NCBI RefSeq assembly: GCF_011759385.1 | Contig: NZ_JAARLY010000001.1 | Location: 124,001-188,000 of the forward strand | DNA: 64,000 nt | Source of the DNA: Oleiagrimonas sp. C23AA | Lineage (GTDB): Bacteria > Pseudomonadota > Gammaproteobacteria > Xanthomonadales > Rhodanobacteraceae | Reading direction: 5' to 3' | Part shown: positions 34,675-44,518 of the stretch, one piece after another | Layout: each line of letters opens with the position of its first letter | How positions within the stretch are numbered: position 1 is the stretch's first letter | The notes under the pieces: model-generated | The model's input: only the letters and a program-made list of their open reading frames with translations | The model's database searches: none | Told to the model about the DNA's origin: nothing | Position numbers and translations under genes: made by a program

Positions 34675-36156
34675 TTACTGCAGCAGCTTCAGAATCTGCT
34701 GCGGGCGCGAGTTGGCCTGGGAGAGCACCGAGATACCGGCCTGCTGCAGCACCTGGGCCTTGCTCAGGTTGGCTGTTTCCTTGGCGAAGTCGGCATCCTG
34801 GATGGTCGACTGCGACGATTGCAGGTTGGTGGTCTGCGCACTCAGCGTGGAGATGGTGGACTGGAAGCGGTTCTGCACCGCGCCCAGCTGGGCGGCAAAG
34901 TCGGACACCGAGCTCAGTGCCACGTCGATACGCGAAATCAGGTCGTTGGCACCATCTACGCTGCCCGCGCTGGCATTGGCCAGGTTGCCGCCAACCCCCG
35001 CCACATCGCCCGCAGCGTAAGTAGCGCCCCCATTGGCATTCGTGGCGTTGGCGCCGACGATATTGCCACCAGTGTCTGTGATGGTCAGCGCATTCTTGGA
35101 ATAGAAATTGATACCGGTGCCGTCTGAGTTCACGGCCGTGCTGACGCCATCCACACCCGCGGCATTGATGGCATCGGAAATGTCCTGCATGCTTTTGGCG
35201 CCGCTTAGGTCGATAGAGGTGGTAGTGGTGCCGCCATCGACTGAAATGCTGAGATCCTCAGAGCCCAGGTCCACTCCGTTGCTGGCTGCAACAGCATCGG
35301 TACCAGCGGTTGCTGCACCGAATGTAATGTTCGTGGGGCTCGTGATGGTCATTGGATCGGCGCCAGCCGAGTTGGCGTCGATTTGAATGCCGGAGCCACT
35401 CACGGAGGCCGTGTAATTAGCACTGAACCCGCTATCCGCGTTGATCGCAGCCACGAGGCCTGCGAGGTTACGCGAGCCGCCACTATCAGCCGAGATACTC
35501 ACCGTAGTGCCATTAATCGTGAACGACGTTGCAGCAGCAGCATTAGTGACACTGCCCGCTGCCACAGAGCCCTTGGTGGCCGGGCTGGCAGCCGTTGCCT
35601 TAAAGATATTACTGATATCGCCGCTCTTGACCTCGGCGACCTGACCCAGATCACTCGCCTTGACGCTGGTGCCTAGGCTCACCGAAATGGTCTGACCGAC
35701 ATTGGCGCCGACCTGGAAGCTTTGCGTGTTCAGCGAGCCGTCCAGCACGTTCTTGCCGTTGAAGGTGGTCTGGTTGGCAATGCGGGTGACTTCGGCCAGG
35801 CGCTGCTGCACTTCCTGGTCGATGGTGGCACGGTCCGAGCGGCTGTAGGTGCCGTTGGCCGACTGCGCAGCCAGATCACGGATGGCCTGCAGGTTGGCGG
35901 TGACCTGGTCCAGCGCCGAGCCGGCGGTCTGCGCCAGGTTGATGGCGTCGCTGGCGTTGGAGCTGGCCTGGCCCAGGGCGCCGATCTGCGTGGTGTAGCG
36001 CTGCGAGATGGCGAAGCCGGCGGCATTGTCGGCGGCGCTGTTGATCTTCAGGCCCGAAGACAGGCGCTCGGTGGCCTGCGACAGGGCATTGCCCGACTTG
36101 GTCAGGTTGTTCTGCGTGTTCAGCGAAGAGATGTTGGTGTTCAGAACCAGTGACAT
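34675..36156 (-). CDS. fliC: flagellin FliC
   Basis: 493 residues. The conserved N-terminal D0/D1 (VLNTNISSLNTQNNLTKSG, LSSGLKINSAADNAAGFAI) and C-terminal D1/D0 (LSSVSDFAAQLGAVQNRFQSTI; ISVLSQANSRPQQILKLLQ) are intact. The centre (about 170-400) is Ser/Thr/Ala/Gly-rich and includes flagellin hook-like (FlgIN) repeats such as SFTINGTTVSISADSGG and EDLSISVDGGTTTTSIDLSGAKSMQDISDAI. It is the only flagellin gene in the window. A strong GAGGAG ribosome site precedes the ATG. Its own sigma-28 promoter is at 36243-36269, with two terminators downstream. Confidence 0.97.
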   Translation of the reverse strand: MSLVLNTNISSLNTQNNLTKSGNALSQATERLSSGLKINSAADNAAGFAISQRYTTQIGALGQASSNASDAINLAQTAGSALDQVTANLQAIRDLAAQSANGTYSRSDRATIDQEVQQRLAEVTRIANQTTFNGKNVLDGSLNTQSFQVGANVGQTISVSLGTSVKASDLGQVAEVKSGDISNIFKATAASPATKGSVAAGSVTNAAAATSFTINGTTVSISADSGGSRNLAGLVAAINADSGFSANYTASVSGSGIQIDANSAGADPMTITSPTNITFGAATAGTDAVAASNGVDLGSEDLSISVDGGTTTTSIDLSGAKSMQDISDAINAAGVDGVSTAVNSDGTGINFYSKNALTITDTGGNIVGANATNANGGATYAAGDVAGVGGNLANASAGSVDGANDLISRIDVALSSVSDFAAQLGAVQNRFQSTISTLSAQTTNLQSSQSTIQDADFAKETANLSKAQVLQQAGISVLSQANSRPQQILKLLQ

Positions 36157-36242
36157 GATGATGTCTCCTCAAATTCTGCGATAGATGTGTTGCTGTTCCG
36201 GCGGCCTTCCCGAACATCGGAGCAGCAACCGCCTCGGTAACT

Positions 36243-36269
36243 TTTTCGGCACCCAGCCGGAAGTCTTAA
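36243..36269 (-). promoter_or_regulatory. sigma-28 promoter for fliC
   Basis: Minus-strand TTAAGACT-N11-GCCGAAAA (12 of 16 match to TAAAGTTT-N11-GCCGATAA), 87 nt upstream of the fliC ATG. The 629-nt gap 36157-36785 holds this promoter, the flgL terminator, and about 460 nt (36270-36736) in which I see no gene, RNA or strong repeat. Confidence 0.8.
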
Positions 36270-36736
36270 GGCCATTTGAGGAATATTTTTTGCGTTATGT
36301 CGGTGCGCAGCCTTGTGCGGCAAAGGTTTGCCGCCATCGGCCAATAGTTGCCGCTTGGTAACGTTGCCATGGCCGGCAGCCCGGCAAAGCGGCGGGCAGG
36401 GGCGTGGCGATAGGCGTATGGACGTCTCCATGGCGTCCATGGTTCGGCTTGTGTGGAGACATGCATAGCCGATGGCGCCGTAAACCGCGCGCACAGGCCA
36501 GCGCGCAAGTGGTGCGCTGCTCTTGTTTCATTGGGTCTGGCATCTGGCGTCTGGCGCCCGAAAGGCAGTACGGGTGGACTGCTGATGATTCACCGCCAGA
36601 AGCTTGCGTACTCGCAGCTACGAGGCAAGGGCGATGTGGTCATCCGCCGCAGGCGCGTCAGGCGTATAGCGGGTGGCGCTTTCGGCGTTGACGCCATCAA
36701 AGTGTCCCCACCGATCCTGGCCCTTCCTTTAAAACG

Positions 36737-36764
36737 AAAAAAGGCGCAGCCACGCGCCTTTTTT
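36737..36764. terminator. terminator after flgL
   Basis: AAAAAAGGCGC, loop AGCCAC, GCGCCTTTTTT: a compact stem with T-runs readable on both strands. It starts 22 nt after the flgL stop and ends the flg operon. Confidence 0.92.
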
Positions 36765-36785
36765 CCTCACGGGATATGCGTACGG

Positions 36786-38015
36786 CTACTTGATGTAGTT
36801 GAACAAACTCAGCGACTGCACCTTGGCGAACACTTGCTGCGAGGCCTGTAGCGCGGTCGATTGCAGCGACAGGTTGCTGATGGCCTGGGCCATGTCCACG
36901 TCCTGCACACCGGAAAGGGCGGTTTTGTAGGTCACTTCCAGGTCTGTGTAGGCGGTCTGCTTCTGGTCGAGTGTGCTCATGCGCGTGCCGACGCCGACCT
37001 GGGCGTTGCTGACGCTGGCCATGGTTTGCTTGACGCTTTCCAGCTGGCGGTTGAGCTGGTTGGTCAGCTCGGTGCCGCTGGCGTTGCTGTTGAGCGTGTT
37101 GATCATGCCCTGCAGCGTGGTGAAGATGTCCTGTGTGCCGCCGGATTTGACTTGCACGGTGTCGCCATCAGCGGGTGAGCCCTGCAGGTTGACTGTCAGA
37201 CCATTGAAACTGATGCTGCCGCCGTCGGTGTAGGTGCCGGTCACCGGGTTGCCGCTGCTGTCGTTGACGGGGGTGCCCATGTTGTTGTCGGTGACGGTGT
37301 AGCTACCGTCGGCCTGGAAGTTGATGGTGTAGTTGACAGGGCCCGATGCCGTGGCGTTCTGCCAGGCCGCGGCGTCGGTGACGTTGTTGTCACCCACCAC
37401 CAGGCTGCCGCTGTTGGCGGCGCCAGCGCTGGCCACAAAGCTGCCGTTGCCTTGCGGGATGTTCATGAACACATTGGCGCCGGTATCGGTGTTGGCCACC
37501 TTCAGCTGCGGACCGATGGCGGTGAACGCCTGCACGTTGTTGCCGGTGTAGTTGCCGCTGCCATCGGCGTTGAGCTGGAACGGAGCGCTGGTATCGCTGG
37601 TGCCGGAAAACAGCGCATCGCCGTTGGCATCGGTGGTGTTGGCCAGCTGCAGCAGTTGATCGCGCAATTGGGTCAGTTCGGTGGCCAGATTGCCGCGGTT
37701 TTCAGCCGTGAGCGAACCATTGATGCCCTGCAAGGCGGCATCGTTCACGCTGTTGAGCACGTTCTGCACCGAATTGAGCGTGTCCGACTCGGTGGAAAGG
37801 CGCGTGTTGGCGGCGGTGATGTTGGCGCTGTACTGGGTGTTGCCGGCCAGTACATGATTCAGGCTGACAATTTGCGCCGAGCCGGTGGGGTCGTCCGAGG
37901 CGACATTGATGCGTTTTCCGGAGCTGACCTGGTCCTGCGTATTGCTGAGCGTGCTTTGCTGCTCGAGCATGGTGTTGACCGAGCGCTGGTACATCCAGCT
38001 GGTGGAGATACGCAT
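36786..38015 (-). CDS. flgL: flagellar hook-filament junction protein FlgL (HAP3)
   Basis: 409 residues. The flagellin-like N-terminus (MRISTSWMYQRSVNTMLEQQSTLSNTQDQVSSGKRINVASDDPTGSA) and C-terminus (GVQDVDMAQAISNLSLQSTALQASQQVFAKVQSLSLFNYI) are clear; the middle is beta-rich and contains HAP-type repeats. It joins hook and filament with FlgK, exported with FlgN (51119). Last gene of the flg operon; 5 nt after flgK. Confidence 0.94.
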   Translation of the reverse strand: MRISTSWMYQRSVNTMLEQQSTLSNTQDQVSSGKRINVASDDPTGSAQIVSLNHVLAGNTQYSANITAANTRLSTESDTLNSVQNVLNSVNDAALQGINGSLTAENRGNLATELTQLRDQLLQLANTTDANGDALFSGTSDTSAPFQLNADGSGNYTGNNVQAFTAIGPQLKVANTDTGANVFMNIPQGNGSFVASAGAANSGSLVVGDNNVTDAAAWQNATASGPVNYTINFQADGSYTVTDNNMGTPVNDSSGNPVTGTYTDGGSISFNGLTVNLQGSPADGDTVQVKSGGTQDIFTTLQGMINTLNSNASGTELTNQLNRQLESVKQTMASVSNAQVGVGTRMSTLDQKQTAYTDLEVTYKTALSGVQDVDMAQAISNLSLQSTALQASQQVFAKVQSLSLFNYIK

Positions 38016-38020
38016 GATGA

Positions 38021-39919
38021 TTAGCCTCCCACCGCGTTGAGCAAGCTGTTGAACAGGGTCTGTGCGGCGTTGATCACCTGCGCCGATGCCTGATAGGACT
38101 GTTGATACTTGACCAGGCTGGCCGCTTCCTCATCCAGGTTGACGCCGGAGGCGCTTTGCTGGGCGCTGACCGCTTGCGTGTTGAGGCTGGTCTGCGTGGA
38201 AAGGTTGGCCTGCGCCTGGCTGCCGATGGTACCGATACGGGCCGTGAGGTTGGCAAAGCTGTCGATGACCGACGTTTTGCCGCCGTCCAGCACGCCGCCG
38301 CTGGACAGCGAGGCCATGCTCAGCGCATTGCTGTTGTCGTTCAGGCCATTGGCGTTGGAGCCGACATTGAACGTGTCGCCGTTGGCCGGGGTGCCGGAAA
38401 GCGACAGGCTCCAGCCGTTGGCCTGGATCGGCTGGCCCGGAGTATAGGTGCCCGTGCTGATGGTGGCGCCACCTGCGTCGGTGATGGTGTAGTTGCTGCC
38501 GGCGCCAAAGGTGACCGTGGCCGCGTTGAGCAGGTTCGGGTTGCTGGCGTCGGTGACCGTGGTCGAGGTCACCTGTGCGCCGCCGGTGTTGCTGGTGCCG
38601 GCATTGGTGGCCACGGCCGAGGCCGCAGCGATGCCGCGTGGGTTGCTCAGCACCACGGACAGTGAGGTGGCCGCATCGCGCGTCGGGCGCACTTCGAAAC
38701 TGTCGCCGGTCTGCGCCGTGCCCTGGCTGACATCGAACGTCAGGCCGTCGGCCGACAGGGTGCCATCACCGTTGTCGGTCAGACTGACGGCGGTGCCGCC
38801 GGTCGTGGCCAGCTGCCAGCCATTGGTGCCGTTGCCGGCGCCGACATAGGTAAGTTTGTAGTCCGAGGCGGTCAGCTGATTGACATCACTGACGCTGGCG
38901 ACCGGTTGCGCATTGCCCGCATTGTCGGTGTTGCCCTGCACCTGAGGCTGGGCAAGCCCAAAAATCGGCTGGCCCTGGTTGCCATTCAGATCCAGACCAC
39001 GGGCTTGTTGCTGGTTGATGCTGGCGGCCAGTGCCGTGGCCGACTGGCCAAGCTGGTTCTGGGTATCGTCCAGCACATGGCGGTAATTGATCAGTGCGCC
39101 CAGCGTGCCATCACCAATGGACGAGGTGATGTTGTTGCCGCTGGCATCGAACACGTCGGTGCGCGACGAGTCGTAGCTGTTGCCGCCCGTGGACAGCTTG
39201 AACGCGCTGACACCGGCCACCAGGGTCTGTCCCGAAGTGGTGTAGACACCAATGGCACCAGAGTTTTCCTGCACCGTGGAGATGCCAGTAAGACCGGACA
39301 ACTGCTGTATCAGCTGGTCACGCTGATCCAGCAGTGCGTTGGGAGCGTTCTTGGCATTCAGTGACTGCTCGATCTGCTTGTTGAGATCGGCGACCTGCTG
39401 CGACAGCGTATTGATGCTGGTAACGGTGTTCTTGATCTGTGTGTTGACCTGACTCTGCTGCAGGTCCAGCTGCTGGCCCAGCGTGTTGAACGTGGTGGCC
39501 AGCTGTTGGGCATTGCCCAGCAGCGACTGGCGCGTGGCGTTGTCGCTGGGGTTGTTGGCGACATCGGACAGCGAGCCGTAGAAACTGTCCAGGGAGCCTT
39601 GCAAGTCACCGCTGCCACTGAGCACGCTGTTGAGCGTGGTGGCCAGGTCATTGGTGGTGGTGGCGCCCTGCAGCCCGGTATTGGTACTCCATACCGCCTG
39701 GGTCAGAAACTGGCTGTAAGCGCGCTGCACGCCCACCACGTCGACGCCGGAGCCAATGGTGAAGCGGGCGCTGGCATTCTGGCTGACGTTTTCGGTCTGC
39801 TGCACGGTCTGGCGGCTGTAGCCGGGCGTGCTGGCGTTGGAAATGTTGTTGCCGACGGTGGCCAGCTGAATCTGTGAGGCCAGCAGGCCGGAAACGCCGG
39901 TGGAGAGCAGGTCAGCCAT
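38021..39919 (-). CDS. flgK: flagellar hook-associated protein FlgK (HAP1)
   Basis: 632 residues. The N-terminal rod-hook motif (ASQIQLATVGNNISNASTPGYSRQTV) and the C-terminal helix (GVNLDEEAASLVKYQQSYQASAQVINAAQTLFNSLLNAVGG) are typical. The centre has TGT-rich beta repeats and is somewhat longer than in E. coli. Upstream is a 93-nt gap to flgJ; no convincing flagellar promoter is seen there. Confidence 0.95.
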   Translation of the reverse strand: MADLLSTGVSGLLASQIQLATVGNNISNASTPGYSRQTVQQTENVSQNASARFTIGSGVDVVGVQRAYSQFLTQAVWSTNTGLQGATTTNDLATTLNSVLSGSGDLQGSLDSFYGSLSDVANNPSDNATRQSLLGNAQQLATTFNTLGQQLDLQQSQVNTQIKNTVTSINTLSQQVADLNKQIEQSLNAKNAPNALLDQRDQLIQQLSGLTGISTVQENSGAIGVYTTSGQTLVAGVSAFKLSTGGNSYDSSRTDVFDASGNNITSSIGDGTLGALINYRHVLDDTQNQLGQSATALAASINQQQARGLDLNGNQGQPIFGLAQPQVQGNTDNAGNAQPVASVSDVNQLTASDYKLTYVGAGNGTNGWQLATTGGTAVSLTDNGDGTLSADGLTFDVSQGTAQTGDSFEVRPTRDAATSLSVVLSNPRGIAAASAVATNAGTSNTGGAQVTSTTVTDASNPNLLNAATVTFGAGSNYTITDAGGATISTGTYTPGQPIQANGWSLSLSGTPANGDTFNVGSNANGLNDNSNALSMASLSSGGVLDGGKTSVIDSFANLTARIGTIGSQAQANLSTQTSLNTQAVSAQQSASGVNLDEEAASLVKYQQSYQASAQVINAAQTLFNSLLNAVGG

Positions 39920-40012
39920 GGCTCACCTCCACGCGGCGCGCGTGGGCGTGCAACGGCCACACCGCTTGGCATGACGCGTGAATCGGGCGTTCGGCTGGAC
40001 GCAATGTTGTGC

Positions 40013-41059
40013 TCATGGCACATCCTTTGACGGCACATTGGCCGCATTCTTGAGCGAAGCCAGGGCCTCGCGCATGGTGTCGCTATTGGCGATGGCGGTC
40101 AGTTTGGAGGCGTAATGCGGGTCGGTGGCGTAGCCGCCGGCGACCAGTGCGTGGGCAAAACCGGCCACATCGCCGCCACGGTTGAGCGCCTGTGCGTAGC
40201 GCGGGTTGTTGGCCACCAGATTGGCGTAATCGTTGAACGAATCGGTCGGCGAGTCGTAGGCGCGAAAGCTCTCGCGCTTGCGCACCGCCACCCCGTTTTC
40301 GTACTCCAGCGTGGGCACGTTGGCGCGCTGGCCGTCCCAGCTGCTGCCGGCCTTGATGCCAAACAGGTTGTAGGAATTCTCGCCGTTGGACTGGGTCGGC
40401 ATGTGCTTGCCCCAGCCGGTTTCCAGCGCCGCCTGGGCCAGCACCGCGCGCACCGACACGCCCAGTTTTCGTGCTGCGGCCTCGGCGTGGGGAGCGACCG
40501 CTTTGACAAACTCGATCGGATTGCCGGGCGTCCAGCTGGCTGCGGCCTTTACGGCCGAACTGGCGGCGGGAGCCACGGCATTGAGTACGGTACCCAAGGC
40601 ACGCACGGTGGCGCTCAGCGCATCGCCGTCATCGTCGCTGCTGGCGGCCTTGCTGGCCGACTCACTACCGGCCGCGGCCAATTGCGCGGCGCCATCCAGC
40701 GCCAGCGTCTGCGGGGTCGCATCCTTGCCACTGCCTGGCGTGTGTTTGCCGCCCAGCTGCTTGATGAGCATGTCGGCAATGCCGATACCCTTGCCCTGGC
40801 CGGACAGGCTCAGCGACAGCTGCTGGTCGAACAGATCCTGATAGGCCTTGCCGGCCTGGCTGTCGAACATCGGATTGCCGAAGCTGGCCGCACGCATGGA
40901 CTTGAGCATCATCTGCGTGAAGATGGCCTCGAACTGCTTGGCCACCTCGGGCAGCGCGGACTTGCCGTCGCGCTCGGCGCTGGCGCGCAACTGCTTGAAC
41001 CCGGACAGGTCGGTCCAGGTATCGAGCGATTGCGGCAGATTGGCGTTCAAGGCATCCAT
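40013..41059 (-). CDS. flgJ: FlgJ, rod cap with peptidoglycan hydrolase domain
   Basis: 348 residues, dual-domain. The N-terminal rod-binding part (about 30-110) contains EVAKQFEAIFTQMMLKSMR and QDLFDQQLSLSLS. A Ser/Ala/Asp linker leads to the glucosaminidase domain (about 185-335), with the catalytic Glu in AQAALETGWGKHMP and NLFGIKAGSSWDGQ, FRAYDSPTDSFNDYANLV. It caps the rod and opens the cell wall. It lies 18 nt after flgI. Confidence 0.95.
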   Translation of the reverse strand: MDALNANLPQSLDTWTDLSGFKQLRASAERDGKSALPEVAKQFEAIFTQMMLKSMRAASFGNPMFDSQAGKAYQDLFDQQLSLSLSGQGKGIGIADMLIKQLGGKHTPGSGKDATPQTLALDGAAQLAAAGSESASKAASSDDDGDALSATVRALGTVLNAVAPAASSAVKAAASWTPGNPIEFVKAVAPHAEAAARKLGVSVRAVLAQAALETGWGKHMPTQSNGENSYNLFGIKAGSSWDGQRANVPTLEYENGVAVRKRESFRAYDSPTDSFNDYANLVANNPRYAQALNRGGDVAGFAHALVAGGYATDPHYASKLTAIANSDTMREALASLKNAANVPSKDVP

Positions 41060-41077
41060 GGGCTTGTCGGTTTTCCG

Positions 41078-42205
41078 TCAGATCACCACCAGCTGCGCGT
41101 GCAAGGCGCCGGCTTGCTTGAGTGCTTGCAAGATTGCGACCAGGTCGTTGGGCGAGGCGCCCACCTGGTTCACCGCCTGAACGATCTGGTCCAGACTGGT
41201 GCCGGGGCCAAACTTGAACATGTGTCCACCGTTCTCCTTCACCGAGACGCTGCTCTGCGGCACCACGGCGGTCTGCCCACCACTGAAGGCGCCGGGCTGG
41301 CTGACAGCGGGATTTTCACTGATGCTGACCTGAATCGAGCCGTGCGAAACGGCGGCCGCACTCACGCGCACGTCCGAACCGATAACCACGGTGCCGGTGC
41401 GCGAGTTGATGATCACGCGGGCTGGCGCATCGCCGGGGTTGACGTCCAGCTGCTGGATTTCCGACACGTAGGCCACGCGTGCATTGGAGTCCAGCGGCGC
41501 ACGCACGGTGATTGAGGTGGCATCGTCGGCGGCGGCGGTGCCGGCGCCGAACTTCTTGTTGATGACCTGGGCCACGCGTGTGGCGGTGGTGAAGTCTGGC
41601 GTGTTGAGATTCAACGTCAATGTGTTGCCGGCCCCAAACGAACCGGGCACCTTGCGTTCGACGGTGGCACCGTTGGGAATGCGGCCGGCTGCCGAGGAGT
41701 TGACCTGCACGCTGGAGCCGCTCTTGCCCTGGGCGCTGATACCACCCACCACCACCGCGCCCTGAGCGATGGCATAGACATTGCCATCGGCGCCGCGCAA
41801 CGGGCTCATCAAAAGCTCGCCGCCGCGCAGGCTCTTGGCATTGCCGATCGAAGCCACGGTGACGTCAATATTCTGACCCGGTTTGGAGAAGGGCGGCAGC
41901 GAGGCGGTAATGGTGACCGCGGCGGCGTTTTTCAGCTGCGGACGCACATTGGCCGGCACCGTTACCCCGAACTGCTGCAACATATTCTCCAGGCTTTGCG
42001 TAGTGAACGGCGCCTGGCTGGTCTGGTCACCCGAACCATCCAGGCCCACCACCAGGCCATAGCCAATCAGCTGGTTGGAGCGCACGCCGGAAATCTGCGT
42101 GATGTCCTGGATGCGTTCGGCTTGCACCGGCTGGCTGGTGGCCAGGCCCGAAACCAGTACGATCAGGCCTATTGTGACGGTGCGGAAGAAGGTCGCGGTG
42201 CGCAT
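41078..42205 (-). CDS. flgI: flagellar P-ring protein FlgI
   Basis: 375 residues from ATG 42205, which shares one base with the flgH stop (TGATG). Signal peptide ([21 protein letters not shown]), then [31 protein letters not shown] and the FlgI signatures [28 protein letters not shown] and [22 protein letters not shown]. It forms the periplasmic P ring with help from FlgA (49976). Confidence 0.95.
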   Translation of the reverse strand: MRTATFFRTVTIGLIVLVSGLATSQPVQAERIQDITQISGVRSNQLIGYGLVVGLDGSGDQTSQAPFTTQSLENMLQQFGVTVPANVRPQLKNAAAVTITASLPPFSKPGQNIDVTVASIGNAKSLRGGELLMSPLRGADGNVYAIAQGAVVVGGISAQGKSGSSVQVNSSAAGRIPNGATVERKVPGSFGAGNTLTLNLNTPDFTTATRVAQVINKKFGAGTAAADDATSITVRAPLDSNARVAYVSEIQQLDVNPGDAPARVIINSRTGTVVIGSDVRVSAAAVSHGSIQVSISENPAVSQPGAFSGGQTAVVPQSSVSVKENGGHMFKFGPGTSLDQIVQAVNQVGASPNDLVAILQALKQAGALHAQLVVI

Positions 42206-42888
42206 CAGAACGGCATCCACTTGGAGTTGAAGAAGCGTGCCAGCCAGCCCTGCGAGTTGGCGTCGGCCAGGGTGCCGCGACCAGAGTAGGTAATACGTGC
42301 GTCGGCGACGCGGGTCGACTGGATGGTGTTGTCGGGACTGATGTCCTGTGGGCGGACGATGCCGGCGATGCGCACCAGCTCCTGGCCCTGGTTGATGGTC
42401 AGCCACTTCTCGCCACGCACCACCAGATTGCCGTTGGACAGCCGCTGCGCCACGGTGACGGTGAGCTGGCCGGTCAGGCTGTTGCTCTGGCTGCTCTCAC
42501 CCTGGCCGTTGAAACTGTTTTTCGAACCGAGGTTGGCCAGTGAGGTGCCCGTCTTGGGCCAGGTATGGCCGTAAATGCTCGGGGCGTCGATGCCGACGCT
42601 GTCGGACTTGGAGGTTTTGGTGCTGGCCTTCTTGCTGGCCGCAGTGCTTTCCACCAGGTTGATGGTCAGGATATCGCCCACACGGTGCGCGCGCGGGTCG
42701 TTGAACAATTCCATCGAGGTGGCGGCGTGATAAATGGCGCCGTCGGCAGGCGGCGGCGCGGTCTGCGCCACCGGCAGCGTGGGGGCGTACATGGCGTCGT
42801 TCGAGCGCGGCATGGTCACGCAGCCGGTGCCGATAACGGCGAAGGCCAGTGCGGGCAGGACGCGAGTCAGAACCTTGGCGGTGCTCAT
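42205..42888 (-). CDS. flgH: flagellar L-ring lipoprotein FlgH
   Basis: 227 residues. A lipoprotein signal ends at Cys23 (AVIGTGC). The mature part has the FlgH pattern [22 protein letters not shown] and [37 protein letters not shown], ending [18 protein letters not shown]. It forms the outer-membrane L ring. It lies 8 nt after flgG. Confidence 0.94.
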   Translation of the reverse strand: MSTAKVLTRVLPALAFAVIGTGCVTMPRSNDAMYAPTLPVAQTAPPPADGAIYHAATSMELFNDPRAHRVGDILTINLVESTAASKKASTKTSKSDSVGIDAPSIYGHTWPKTGTSLANLGSKNSFNGQGESSQSNSLTGQLTVTVAQRLSNGNLVVRGEKWLTINQGQELVRIAGIVRPQDISPDNTIQSTRVADARITYSGRGTLADANSQGWLARFFNSKWMPF

Positions 42889-42896
42889 GACGGTGC

Positions 42897-43682
42897 TCAG
42901 GTGTGGTTGTTGATGAACTGCAGCATGTTGTCGACGGCGGCGACCGCCTTCGAATTCATTTCGTAGGTGCGCTGGGTCTCGATCATGTTCACCATCTCGG
43001 CCACCACGTTGACGTTGGAGGACTCCAGCGAACCCTGCTCGAGCGTCCCCAGGCCATTCAGGCCCGGCTGTCCCAGTTGGGGCGCGCCGGAAGAGGCGGT
43101 TTCCTGATACAGGTTGTCGCCGATCGGCTGCAGGCCTTCGGGGTTGACGAAGTCGGCCAGCTGGATCGTGCCGATCTGCTGCGTGGCCGTCTGCCCGGGC
43201 AGGGTGACCGAGACCGTGCCGTCGTTGCCGATGGTGATGGTCTGCGCGTTCTGGGGAATGGTGATGGCCGGATCCACCGGGTAGCCGTTGGCAGTGACGA
43301 TCTGTCCGTTCTGGTCACGGTGCAGTGAGCCATCGCGGGTGTAGGAGATGGTGCCGTCGGGCATCTGCACCTGGATGAAACCACGTCCCTGGATCGCCAC
43401 GTCCAGCGAATTGCCGGTCTGCTCCAGGTTGCCCTGGGTGAACAGCTTTTCAGTGCCCACCACACGCACACCGGTGCCGAGCATCAGGCCCGATGGCGAC
43501 TGCGTCTGCTCGGTGGTCTGGCCGCCCGGCTGGCGAATGTTCTGGTAGATCAGGTCCTGGAACGAGGCACGGCCGGATTTGTAGGCGGTGGTATTGGCAT
43601 TGGCCAGGTTGTTGGAGATGACGTCCATGCGCGTCTGCTGCGCATCCAGACCGGTCTTGGCAACCCAAAGCGAGGAAAACAT
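42897..43682 (-). CDS. flgG: distal rod protein FlgG
   Basis: 261 residues. N-terminus [44 protein letters not shown], middle [45 protein letters not shown], and C-terminus [32 protein letters not shown] are diagnostic. Standard length. A 71-nt gap separates it from flgF. Confidence 0.96.
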   Translation of the reverse strand: MFSSLWVAKTGLDAQQTRMDVISNNLANANTTAYKSGRASFQDLIYQNIRQPGGQTTEQTQSPSGLMLGTGVRVVGTEKLFTQGNLEQTGNSLDVAIQGRGFIQVQMPDGTISYTRDGSLHRDQNGQIVTANGYPVDPAITIPQNAQTITIGNDGTVSVTLPGQTATQQIGTIQLADFVNPEGLQPIGDNLYQETASSGAPQLGQPGLNGLGTLEQGSLESSNVNVVAEMVNMIETQRTYEMNSKAVAAVDNMLQFINNHT

Positions 43683-43753
43683 GGTTGGACTCCTTGCGAG
43701 GTCACCCCCTCAGGGTGCCGCGCATGTTTCTGGTATTCGTTGCGGCGTCGCCG

Positions 43754-44494
43754 TCAGCCCATCTGCAGCAGCTTGGAGGAAGCCTGGTCGTTGTCATCAG
43801 CCGTGTGGATGGCGCGCACTTCCATTTCGAACTGGCGTGACAGCTCGATCATGTGCACCAGTGCATCGGTGGTATCGACGTTGCTGCCCTCGAGCATTCC
43901 CGACGCGAGCTTTACCTGGGCATCGGCGGGTGCCTGTCCGCCACCCTTGAGGTGAAACAGGCCGTCCCCGCCCAGTTCCAGCTGATCGTTGCCTGGGTTG
44001 ACCAGCTTGATGCGACCGACGCTGGCCACGGTGGCCGGCGTCTCGCCCAGCGGCACGGTGGAGATGGTGCCGTCGGCGCCGACCGTGATGCTGGAGCCCG
44101 GGGGTACCGTGATCGGCCCCCCGTCACCCAGTACCGGGTCACCGCGGTTATCGGTCAGCAGGCCGGTCTGGTCCACTTTCAGCTGTCCGGCACGGGTATA
44201 GGCCTCTTGCCCTTGTGGATCCTGCACGGCGATCCAGCCGTCCCCCTTTACCGCCACATCCAGGTCGCGGCCGGTCGTCATCATGTTGCCGGAACTCATA
44301 TCCCAGCCGGTGGAGCCGTAGACCGCGTTGATGCGGGTGGGCAGGCCGCCGCCCTGTACCGGGACCGAGGTGAAGGCCGACATCTGTGCCTTGAAGCCGA
44401 CCGTATCGGCATTGGCAAGGTTCTGTGCCACCTCCGACTGCACGCGCATCATCTGCGCGGCACCGGTCATGGCGATATAAGCGGAACGATCCAT
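43754..44494 (-). CDS. flgF: proximal rod protein FlgF
   Basis: 246 residues. N-terminus MDRSAYIAMTGAAQMMRVQSEVAQNLANADTVGFKA and C-terminus ASGMLEGSNVDTTDALVHMIELSRQFEMEVRAIHTADDND identify FlgF. It lies between flgE and flgG in the usual order. Confidence 0.95.
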   Translation of the reverse strand: MDRSAYIAMTGAAQMMRVQSEVAQNLANADTVGFKAQMSAFTSVPVQGGGLPTRINAVYGSTGWDMSSGNMMTTGRDLDVAVKGDGWIAVQDPQGQEAYTRAGQLKVDQTGLLTDNRGDPVLGDGGPITVPPGSSITVGADGTISTVPLGETPATVASVGRIKLVNPGNDQLELGGDGLFHLKGGGQAPADAQVKLASGMLEGSNVDTTDALVHMIELSRQFEMEVRAIHTADDNDQASSKLLQMG

Positions 44495-44518
44495 GATGTC
44501 GGCCTCCTGTCAGCTGGC

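Noticed and set aside
36453-36851. 132-codon + strand open frame upstream of fliC
   Set aside because: Overlaps the flgL terminator and the flgL 3' end, very basic, no ribosome site or domain.
39920-40012. possible sigma-54 site before flgK (GAGCACA then TTGC)
   Set aside because: Spacing is one base short and the -24 GG is lost (TGAG), so I do not count it.
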